From: Liolophura sinensis
Taxonomy: Eukaryota; Mollusca; Polyplacophora; Chitonida; Chitonidae
Length of the DNA stretch: 64,000 nt
Assembly: GCF_032854445.1 (NCBI RefSeq)
Contig: NW_027018061.1
Location: 33,930-97,929 of the forward strand
Direction of reading: 5' to 3'
Each line of letters opens with the position of its first letter. Position 1 is the first letter of the stretch. The position numbers and the translations under genes were made by a program. This document shows, one piece after another, positions 52,956 to 63,475 of this stretch. The notes beneath the pieces are model-generated. The model was not told the DNA's origin. It was given only the letters and a program-made list of their open reading frames with translations, and searched no databases.

Positions 52956-55014
52956 GTTATGTGCCCTTCGGTAGCCCAGAAGACCTGAAATCTTTGGGCT
53001 CAGCCCATTTAACTCACCCAGCAATTGCCTTACTTCTAAGTGCAAGACAATCTCAATGTCTTTATCTACGTGTAGAAAAACCACACCATTTGTACGTGAA
53101 AAACACATGGTACTTGATACAGTCTGCTGTGAAAAGTACAACTGAACACTGACCCACTTCAGTAAGTTGCCAAAAGATGCGGAATTGAGCCAGGCATCGG
53201 CAGCTGTTGAAAAATTGCAAATTTCCTTGGTTTCCATGGAGTAAGAGCCGTTGCTGTGCACGTGATTATGACATAAATGATCATTGAATTGTCGCTACAG
53301 CCAAAAGTATTTGTCGGAGAGCAACGCGGTTTGCACCATTCGATTTCTCGTCACAAAATACGTCGGATTAACCTCTTACCAGCAGCACTGGAACAGTTTT
53401 TCCACTTTTGCATTTTTACCTGGTCTTTTTGTTAATTGAAACCGGCTGCACTGTACTCTGTACAATCGCGACTGGTCATTACTATATTCAACTTTTGACT
53501 ATAAGTTATGTGCCCTTCGGTAGCCCAGAAGATGTCAAATCTTTCGGCTAAGCCCATTTAACTCACCCAGCAATTGTCTTACTTCTAAGTCCAAGACAAT
53601 CTCAATGTCTTTATCTACGTGTAGAAAAACCAGACCATTTGTACATAAAAAACACAAGGTACTTGATACAGTCTGCTGTAAAAAGTACAACTGACCACAG
53701 ACCCACATGAATAAGGTGCCAAAAGATGCGAAATTGAGCCAGGTATCGGCAGCTGTTAAAAAATTGCAAATTTCCCTGGTTTCCATGGAGTAAGAGCCGT
53801 TGCTGGGCACGTGATTATGACATAAATGATCATTCAAATGTCACTACAGCCAAAAGTATTGGTCGGACAGCAACGCGGATTGCACCATTCGATTTCTCGT
53901 CACAAAATACGTCGGATTAGCCTCTTACCAGCAGCACTGGAACAGTTTTTCCACTTTTGCATTTTTGCCTGGTCTTTTTGTTAATTGAAATCGGCTACAC
54001 TGTACTATGTACAATCGCGATTGGTTATTACTATATTCAACTTTTGACTATAAGTTATGTGCCCTTCGGTAGCCCAGAAGACGTCAAATCTTTGGGATCA
54101 GCCCATTTAATTCACCCAGCAATTGCCTTACTTCTAAGTGCAAGACAATCTCAATGTCTTTATCTACGTGTAGAAAAACCACACCATTTGTACGTGAAAA
54201 GCACAAGGTACTTGATACAGTCTGCTGTAAAAAGTACAACTGAACACTGACCCACTTCAGTAAGGTGCCAAAAGATGCGAAATTGAGCCAGGCATCGGCA
54301 GCTGTTGAAAAATTGCAAATATCCCTGGTTTCCATGGAGTAAGAGCCGTTGCTGTGCACATGATTATGACATAAATGATCATTCAATTGTCACTACAGCC
54401 AAAAATATTGGTCGGAGAGCAACGCGGATTGCACCATTCGATTTCTCGTCACAAAATACGTCGGATTAGCCTCTTACTAGTAGCACTGGAACAGTTTTTC
54501 CACTTTTGCATTTTTGCCTGGTCTTTTTGTTAATTGAAACCGGCTACACTGTACTCTGTACAATCGCGACTGGTCATTACTATATTCAACTTTTGACTAT
54601 AAGTTTTGTGCCCTTCGGTAGCCCAGAAGACCTGAAACCTTTGGGCTAAGCCCATTTAACTCACCCAGCAATTGTCTTACTTCTAAGTCCAAGACAATCT
54701 CAATGTCTTTATCTACGAGTAGAAAAACCAGACCATTTGTACATAAAAAACACAAGGTACTTGATACAGTCTGCTGTAAAAAGTACAACTGACCACAGAC
54801 CCACATGAATAAGGTGCCAAAAGATGCGGAATTGAGCCAGGCATCGGCAGCTGTTGAAAAATTGCAAATTTCCCTGGTTTCCATGGAGTAAGAGCCGTTG
54901 CTGGGCACGTGATTATGACATAAATGATCATTCAATTGTCACTACAGCCAAGAGTATTGGTCGGAGAGCAACGCGGTTTGCACCATTCGATTTCTCGTCA
55001 CAAAATACGTCGGA

Positions 55015-55485
55015 TTAGCCTCTTACCAGCAGCACTGGAACAGTTTTTAACACTTTTGCATTTTTACCTGGTCTTTTTGTTAATTGAAATCGGCTACACT
55101 GTACTCTGTACAATCGCGACTGGTCATTACTATATTCAACTTTTGAGTATAAGTTATGTGCCCTTCGGTAGCCCAGAAATACGTCAAATCTCTGGGCTAA
55201 GCCATTTAACTCACCCAGCAATTGTCTTACTTCTAAGTGCAAGACAATCTCAATGTCTTTATCTACGTGTAGAAAAACCACACCATTTGTACATGAAAAA
55301 CACAAGGTACTTGATACAGTCTGCTGTAAAAAGTACAACTGAACACTGACCCACTTCAGCATGGTGCCAAAAGATGTGGAATTGAGCCAGGCATCGGCAG
55401 CTGTTGAAAAATTGCAAATATCCCTGGTTTCCATGGAGTAAGAGCCGTTGCTGGGCACGTGATTATGACATAAATGATTATTCAA
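55015..55485 (-). other. Longest reverse-strand open frame (156 codons), chance read-through
   Basis: Here the recurrent reverse frame runs on past its normal end after RRAHNLYSK. Small indels in this indel-rich copy (GAAATACGTC and AAGCCATTTAAC near 55180-55205) move the frame around the usual stops. Other members of the same higher-order position (57901, 63398) do not keep it. It marks local indel noise and not a conserved protein. Confidence 0.3.
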
Positions 55486-58400
55486 ATGTCACTACAGCCA
55501 AAAGTATTGGTCGGACAGCAACGCGGTTTGCACTATTCGATTTCTCGTCATAAAATACGTCGGATTAGCCTCTTACCAGCAGCACTGGATCAGTTTTTTC
55601 CACTTTTGCATTTTTGCCTGGTCTTTTTGTTAATTGAAATCGGCTACACTGTACTCTGTACAATCGCGACTGGTCATTACTATATTCAACTTTTGATTAT
55701 AAGTTATGTGCCCTTCGGTAGCCCAGAAGACCTGAAATCTTTGGGCTCAGCCCATTTAACTCACCCAGCAATTGCCTTACTTCTAAGTGCAAGACAATCT
55801 CAATGTCTTTATCTACGTGTAGAAAAACCACACCATTTGTACGTGAAAAAACACAAGGTACTTGATACAGTCTGCTGTGAAAAGTACAACTGAACACTGA
55901 CCCACTTCAGTAAGTTGCCAAAAGATGCGGAATTGAGCCAGGCATCGGCCAGCTGTTGAAAAATTGCAAATTTCCTTGGTTTCCATGGAGTAACAGCCGT
56001 TGCTGGGCACGTGATTATGACATAAATGATCATTGAATTGTCGCTACAGCCAAAAGTATTTGTCGGAGAGCAACGCGGTTTGCACCATTCGATTTCTCGT
56101 CACAAAATACGTCGGATTAACCTCTTACCAGCAGCACTTGGAAACAGTTTTTCCACTTTTGCATTTTTACCTGGTCTTTTTGTTAATTGAACCGGCTACA
56201 CTGTACTCTGTACAATCGCGACTGGTCATTACTATATTCAACTTTTGACTATAAGTTATGTGCCTTCGGTAGCCCAGAAGACCTGAAACCTTTGGGCTAA
56301 GCCCATTTAACTCACCCAGCAATTGTCTTACTTCTAAGTCCAAGACAATCTCAATGTCTTTATCTACGTGTAGAAAAACCAGACCATTTGTACATAAAAA
56401 ACACAAGGTACTTGATACAGTCTGCTGTAAAAAGTACAACTGACCACAGACCCACATGAATAAGGTGCCAAAAGATGCGAAATTGAGCCAGGTATCGGCA
56501 GCTGTTAAAAATTGCAAATTTCTCTGGTTTCCATGGAGTAAGAGCCGTTGCTGGGCACGTGATTATGACATAAATGATCATTCAAATGTCACTACAGCCA
56601 AAAGTATTGGTCGGACAGCAACGCGGATTGCACCATTCGATTTCTCGTCACAAAATACGTCGGATTAGCCTCTTACCAGCAGCACTGGAACAGTTTTTTC
56701 CACTTTTGCATTTTTGCCTGTCTTTTTGTTAATTGAAATAGGCTACACTGTACTATTGTACAATCGCGATTTGTTATTACTATATTCAACTTTTGACTAT
56801 AAGTTATGTGCCCTTCGGTAGCCCAGAAGACCTGAAATCTTTGGCCTCAGCCCATTTACTCACCCCAGCAATTGCCTTACTTCTAAGTGCAAGACAATCT
56901 CAATGTCTTTATCTACGTGTAGAAAAACCACACCATTTGTACGTGAAAAGCACAAGGTACTTGATACAGTCTGCTGTAAAAAGTACAACTGAACACTGAC
57001 CCACTTCAGTAAGGTGCCAAAAGATGCGAAATTGAGCCAGGCATCGGCAGCTGTTGAAAAATTGCAAATATCCCTGGTTTCCCATGGAGTAAGAGCCGTT
57101 GCTGTGCACATGATTATGACATAAATGATCATTCAATTGTCACTACAGCCAAAAAATATTGGTCGGAGAGCAACGCGGATTGCACCATTCGATTTCTCGT
57201 CACAAAATACGTCGGATTAGCCTCTTACTAGTAGCACTGGAACAGTTTTTCCACTTTTGCATTTTTGCCTGGTCTTTTTGTTAATTGAAACCGGCTACAC
57301 TGTACTCTGTACAATCGCGACTGGTCATTACTATATTCAACTTTTGACTATAGTTTTGTGCCCTTCGGTAGCCCAGAAGACCTGAAACCTTTGGGCTAAG
57401 CCATTTAACTCACCCAGCAATTGTCTTACTTCTAAGTCCAAGACAATCTCAATGTCTTTATCTACGTGTAGAAAAACCAGACCATTTGTACATAAAAAAC
57501 ACAAGGTACTTGATACAGTCTGCTGTAAAAAGTACAACTGACCACAGACCCACATGAATAAGGTGCCAAAAGATGCGGAATTGAGCCAGGCATCGGCAGC
57601 TGTTGAAAAATTGCAAATTTCCCTGGTTTCCATGGAGTAAGAGCCGTTGCTGGGCACGTGATTATGACATAAATGATCATTCAATTGTCACTACAGCCAA
57701 GAGTATTGGTCGGAGAGCAACGCGGTTTGCACCATTCGATTTCTCGTCACAAAATACGTCGGATTAGCCTCTTACCAGCAGCACTGGAACAGTTTTAACA
57801 CTTTTGCATTTTTACCTGGTCTTTTTGTTAATTGAAATCGGCTACACTGTACTCTGTACAATCGCGACTGGTCATTACTATATTCAACTTTTGAGTATAA
57901 GTTATGTGCCCTTCGGTAGCCCAGAATACGTCAAATCTCTGGGCTAAGCCCATTTAACTCACCCAGCAATTGTCTTACTTCTAAGTGCAAGACAATCTCA
58001 ATGTCTTTATCTACGTGTAGAAAAACCACACCATTTGTACATGAAAAACACAAGGTACTTGATACAGTCTGCTGTAAAAAGTACAACTGAAACACTGACC
58101 CACTTCAGCATGGTGCCAAAAGATGTGGAATTGAGCCAGGCATCGGCAGCTGTTGAAAAATTGCAAATATCCTGGTTTCCATGGAGTAAGAGACCGTTGC
58201 TGGGCACGTGATTATGACATAAATGATTATTCAAATGTCACTACAGCCAAAAGTATTGGTCGGACAGCAACGCGGTTTGCACTATTCGATTTCTCGTCAT
58301 AAAATACGTCGGATTAGCCTCTTACCAGCAGCACTGGATCAGTTTTTCCACTTTTGCATTTTTGCCTGGTCTTTTTTGTTAATTGAAATCGGCTACACTG

Positions 58401-60329
58401 TACTCTGTACAATCGCGACTGGTCATTACTATATTCAACTTTTGATTATAAGTTATGTGCCCTTCGGTAGCCCAGAAGACCTGAAATCTTTGGGCTCAGC
58501 CCATTTAACTCACCCAGCAATTGCCTTACTTCTAAGTGCAAGACAATCTCAATGTCTTTATCTACGTGTAGAAAAACCACACCATTTGTACGTGAAAAAC
58601 ACAAGGTACTTGATACAGTCTGCTGTGAAAAGTACAACTGAACACTGACCCACTTCAGTAAGTTGCCAAAAGATGCGGAATTGAGCCAGGCATCGGCAGC
58701 TGTTGAAAAATTGCAAATTTCCTTGGTTTTCCATGGAGTAACAGCCGTTGCTGGGCACGTGATTATGGACATAAATGATCATTGAATTGTCGCTACAGCC
58801 AAAAGTATTTGTCGGAGAGCAACGCGGTTTGCACCATTCGATTTCTCGTCACAAAATACGTCGGATTAACCTCTTACCAGCAGCACTGGAACAGTTTTTC
58901 CACTTTTGCATTTTTACCTGGTCTTTTTGTTAATTGAAACCGGCTACACTGTACTCTGTACAATCGCGACTGGTCATTACTATATTCAACTTTTGACTAT
59001 AAGTTATGTGCCCTTCGGTAGCCCAGAAGACCTGAAACCTTTGGGCTAAGCCCATTTAACTCACCCAGCAATTGTCTTACTTCTAAGTCCAAGACAATCT
59101 CAATGTCTTTATCTACGTGTAGAAAAACCAGACCATTTGTACATAAAAAACACAAGGTACTTGATACAGTCTGCTGTAAAAAGTACAACTGACCACAGAC
59201 CCACATGAATAAGGTGCCAAAAGATGCGAAATTGAGCCAGGTATCGGCAGCTGTTAAAAATTGCAAATTTCTCTGGTTTCCATGGAGTAAGAGCCGTTGC
59301 TGGGCACGTGATTATGACATAAATGATCATTCAAATGTCACTACAGCCAAAAGTATTGGTCGGACAGCAACGCGGATTGCACCATTCGATTTCTCGTCAC
59401 AAAATACGTCGGATTAGCCTCTTACCAGCAGCACTGGAACAGTTTTTCCACTTTTGCATTTTTTGCCTGGTCTTTTTGTTAATTGAAATAGGCTACACTG
59501 TACTATGTACAATCGCGATTGGTTATTACTATATTCAACTTTTGACTATAAGTTATGTGCCCTTCGGTAGCCCAGAAGACCTGAAATCTTTGGCCTCAGC
59601 CCATTTAACTCACCCAGCAATTGCCTTACTTCTAAGTGCAAGACAATCTCAATGTCTTTATCTACGTGTAGAAAAACCACACCATTTGTACGTGAAAAGC
59701 ACAAGGTACTTGATACAGTCTGCTGTAAAAAGTACAACTGAACACTGACCCACTTCAGTAAGGTGCCAAAAGATGCGAAATTGAGCCAGGCATCGGCAGC
59801 TGTTGAAAAATTGCAAATATCCCTGGTTTCCATGGAGTAAGAGCCGTTGCTGTGCACATGATTATGACATAAATGATCATTCAATTGTCACTACAGCCAA
59901 AAATATTGGTCGGAGAGCAACGCGGATTGCACCATTCGATTTCTCGTCACAAAATACGTCGGATTAGCCTCTTACTAGTAGCACTGGAACAGTTTTTCCA
60001 CTTTTGCATTTTTGCCTGGTCTTTTTGTTAATTGAAACCGGCTACACTGTACTCTGTACAATCGCGACTGGTCATTACTATATTCAACTTTTGACTATAA
60101 GTTTTGTGCCCTTCGGTAGCCCAGAAGACCTGAAACCTTTGGGCTAAGCCCATTTAACTCACCCAGCAATTGTCTTACTTCTAAGTCCAAGACAATCTCA
60201 ATGTCTTTATCTACGTGTAGAAAAACCAGACCATTTGTACATAAAAAACACAAGGTACTTGATACAGTCTGCTGTAAAAAGTACAACCTGACCACAGACC
60301 CACATGAATAAGGTGCCAAAAGATGCGGA

Positions 60330-60855
60330 ATTGAGCCAGGTATCCGCAGCTGTTGAAAAATTGCAAATTTCTCTGGTTTCCATGGAGTAAGAGCCGTTGC
60401 TACGCACGTGATTATGACATAAATGATCATTCAAATGTCACTACAGCCAAAAGTATTTGTCGGAGAGCAACGCTGATTGCACCATTCGATTTCTCGTCAC
60501 AAAATACGTCGGATTAGCCTCTTACCAGCAGCACTGGAACAGTTTTTCCACTTTTGCATTTTTGCCTGGTCTTTTTGTTAATTGAAATCGGCTACACTGT
60601 ACTCTGTACAATCGCGACTGGTCATTACTATATTCAACTTTTGACTATAAGTTATGTGCCCTTCGGTAGCCCAGAAGACCTGAAATTTTTTGGGCTCAGC
60701 CCATTTAACTCACCCAGCAATTGCCTTACTTCTAAGTGCAAGACAATCTCAATGTCTTTATCTACGTGTAGAAAAACCACACCATTTGTACGTGAAAAAC
60801 ACAAGGTACTTGATACAGTCTGCTGTGAAAAGTACAACTGAACACTGACCCACTT
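60330..60855 (+). repeat. Foreign patch inside the third higher-order copy
   Basis: In the other three higher-order copies, the end of monomer 4 and the start of monomer 5 read CCAAGAGTATTGG (or AAAAGTATTGG in the last), TTTTAACAC, TTTTGAGTATAAG and ACGTCAAATCTCTGGGC. Here they are replaced by CAGGTATCCGCAGC, TTTCTCTGG and GCTACGCACGTG, as in the units at 45820 and 50761. These are followed by GACCTGAAATTTTTTGGGCTCAGCC and GCTGTGAAAAG, as in the units at 43624 and 44722. Sequence returns to the expected type at CTTCAGCATGGTGCC. Array phase is kept, which fits gene conversion or a double exchange. Confidence 0.8.
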
Positions 60856-63450
60856 CAGCATGGTGCCAAAAGATGTGGAATTGAGCCAGGCATCGGCAGC
60901 TGTTGAAAAATTGCAAATATCCCTGGTTTCCATGGAGTAAGAGCCGTTGCTGGGCACGTGATTATGACATAAATGATCATTCAAATGTCACTACAGCCAA
61001 AAGTATTGGTCGGACAGCAACGCGGTTTGCACCATTCGATTTCTCGTCATAAAATACGTCGGATTAGCCTCTTACCAGCAGCACTGGATCAGTTTTTCCA
61101 CTTTTGCATTTTTGCCTGGTCTTTTTGTTAATTGAAATCGGCTACACTGTACTCTGTACAATCGCGACTGGTCATTACTATATTCAACTTTTGATTATAA
61201 GTTATGTGCCCTTCGGTAGCCCAGAAGACCTGAAATCTTTGGGCTCAGCCCCATTTAACTCACCCAGCAATTGCCTTACTTCTAAGTGCAAGACAATCTC
61301 AATGTCTTTATCTACGTGTAGAAAAACCACACCATTTGTACGTGAAAAACACAAGGTACTTGATACAGTCTGCTGTAAAAAGTACAACTGAACACTGACC
61401 CACTTCAGTAAGTTGCCAAAAGATGCGGAATTGAGCCAGGCATCGGGCAGCTGTTGAAAAATTGCAATTTCCTTGGTTTCCATGGAGTAAGAGCCGTTGC
61501 TGTGCACGTGATTATGACATAAATGATCATTGAATTGTCGCTACAGCCAAAAGTATTTGTCGGAGAGCAACGCGGTTTGCACCATTCGATTTCTCGTCAC
61601 AAAATACGTCGGATTAACCTCTTACCAGCAGCACTGGAACAGTTTTTCCACTTTTGCATTTTTACCTGGTCTTTTTGTTAATTGAAACCGGCTACACTGT
61701 ACTCTGTACAATCGCGACTGGTCATTACTATATTCAACTTTTGACTATAAGTTATGTGCCCTTCGGTAGCCCAGAAGATGTCAAATCTTTCGGCTAGCCC
61801 ATTTAACTCACCCAGCAATTGTCTTACTTCTAAGTCCAAGACAATCTCAATGTCTTTATCTACGTGTAGAAAAACCAGACCATTTGTACATAAAAAACAC
61901 AAGGTACTTGATACAGTCTGCTGTAAAAAGTACAACTGACCACAGACCCCACATGAATAAGGTGCCAAAAGATGCGAAATTGAGCCAGGTATCGGCAGCT
62001 GTTAAAAAATTGCAAATTTCCCTGGTTTCCATGGAGTAAGAGCCGTTGCTGGGCACGTGATTATGACATAAATGATCATTCAAATGTCACTACAGCCAAA
62101 AGTATTGGTCGGACAGCAACGCGGATTGCACCATTCGATTTCTCGTCACAAAATACGTCGGATTAGCCTCTTACCAGCAGCACTGGAACAGTTTTTCCAC
62201 TTTTGCATTTTTGCCTGGTCTTTTTGTTAATTGAAATCGGCTACACTGTACTATGTACAATCGCGATTGGTTATTACTATATTCAACTTTTGACTATAAG
62301 TTATGTGCCCTTCGGTAGCCCAGAAGACGTCAAATCTTTGGCCTCAGCCCATTTAACTCACCCAGCAATTGCCTTACTTCTAAGTGCAAGACAATCTCAA
62401 TGTCTTTATCTACGTGTAGAAAAACCACACCATTTGTACGTGAAAAGCACAAGGTACTTGATACAGTCTGCTGTAAAAAGTACAACTGAACACTGACCCA
62501 CTTCAGTAAGGTGCCAAAAGATGCGAAATTGAGCCAGGCATCGGCAGCTGTTGAAAAATTGCAAATATCCCTGGTTTCCATGGAGTAAGAGCCGTTGCTG
62601 TGCACATGATTATGACATAAATGATCATTCAATTGTCACTACAGCCAAAAATATTGGTCGGAGAGCAACGCGGATTGCACCATTCGATTTCTCGTCACAA
62701 AATACGTCGGATTAGCCTCTTACTAGTAGCACTGGAACAGTTTTTCCACTTTTGCATTTTTGCCTGGTCTTTTTGTTAATTGAAACCGGCTACACTGTAC
62801 TCTGTACAATCGCGACTGGTCATTACTATATTCAACTTTTGACTATAAGTTTTGTGCCCTTCGGTAGCCCAGAAGACCTGAAACCTTTGGCTAAGCCCAT
62901 TTAACTCACCCAGCAATTGTCTTACTTCTAAGTCCAAGACAATCTCAATGTCTTTATCTACGTGTAGAAAAACCAGACCATTTGTACATAAAAAACACAA
63001 GGTACTTGATACAGTCTGCTGTAAAAAGTACAACTGACCACAGACCCACATGAATAAGGTGCCAAAAGATGCGGAATTGAGCCAGGCATCGGCAGCTGTT
63101 GAAAAATTGCAAATTTCCCTGGTTTCCATGGAGTAAGAGCCGTTGCTGGGCACGTGATTATGACATAAATGATCATTCAATTGTCACTACAGCCAAAAGT
63201 ATTGGTCGGAGAGCAACGCGGTTTGCCACCATTCGATTTCTCGTCACAAAATACGTCGGATTAGCCTCTTACCAGCAGCACTGGAACAGTTTTAACACTT
63301 TTGCATTTTTACCTGGTCTTTTTGTTAATTGAAATCGGCTACACTGTACTCTGTACAATCGCGACTGGTCATTACTATATTCAACTTTTGAGTATAAGTT
63401 ATGTGCCCTTCGGTAGCCCAGAATACGTCAAATCTCTGGGCTAAGCCCAT

Positions 63451-63475
63451 AACAGATTGACTTACTTCTAAGTCG
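63451..63475. other. Inversion junction between opposite-oriented arrays
   Basis: The forward monomer that starts at 63398 is intact as far as GGGCTAAGCCCAT (to 63450). The next bases, AACAGATTGA, replace the expected TTAACTCACCCAGCAATTGT. A short forward stretch, CTTACTTCTAAGTC (63461-63474), then appears, and from about 63476 (ACCGAAGGGC) the monomer reads in reverse complement. The palindrome GTCGAC (63472-63477) sits at the switch point. The arrangement fits a rearrangement with a small deletion or filler at the joint. Confidence 0.85.

Larger units (their letters stand above)
1..63450 (+). repeat. Tandem satellite array, 549-bp monomer, about 116 copies
   Basis: The motif GTTATGTGCCCTTCGG or a one-base variant recurs every 549 bp, with occasional steps of 547-552 and one of 560. 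All bases between anchors align to one monomer. Copies differ by scattered substitutions at recurrent variant sites (for example GGGCTAAG/GGGCCAAG/GGGTCAAG, GACCTGAAA/GACGTCAAA, GTGCAAG/GTCCAAG). No unrelated DNA interrupts the array. Such arrays grow and are homogenised by unequal crossing over and gene conversion, and normally form heterochromatin. The monomer matches no satellite family that I recognise. Strand is given relative to the anchor motif, and the starting phase is arbitrary. Confidence 0.98.
52956..63450 (+). repeat. Five-monomer higher-order repeat, about 2,749 bp, nearly four copies
   Basis: Higher-order copies begin at 52956, 55703, 58452 and 61201. Monomer starts are 52956, 53505, 54054, 54603, 55153; 55703, 56255, 56803, 57353, 57901; 58452, 59003, 59552, 60101, 60651; 61201, 61751, 62300, 62849, 63398. 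Position 1 has TTTTGATTATAAG. Position 2 mostly has GCGAAATTGAGCCAGGTATCG. Position 3 has GCGATTGGTTATTAC or close forms. Position 4 has AAGTTTTGTGCCC. Position 5 has TTTTGAGTATAAG with TCTCTGGGCTAAG, except in the third copy. The last monomer is cut off at about 63450 by the inversion. Confidence 0.93.

Noticed and set aside
55015-55485. Real 156-residue reverse-strand protein
   Set aside because: The extension depends on local one-base indels that are absent from sister copies at 57901 and 63398.
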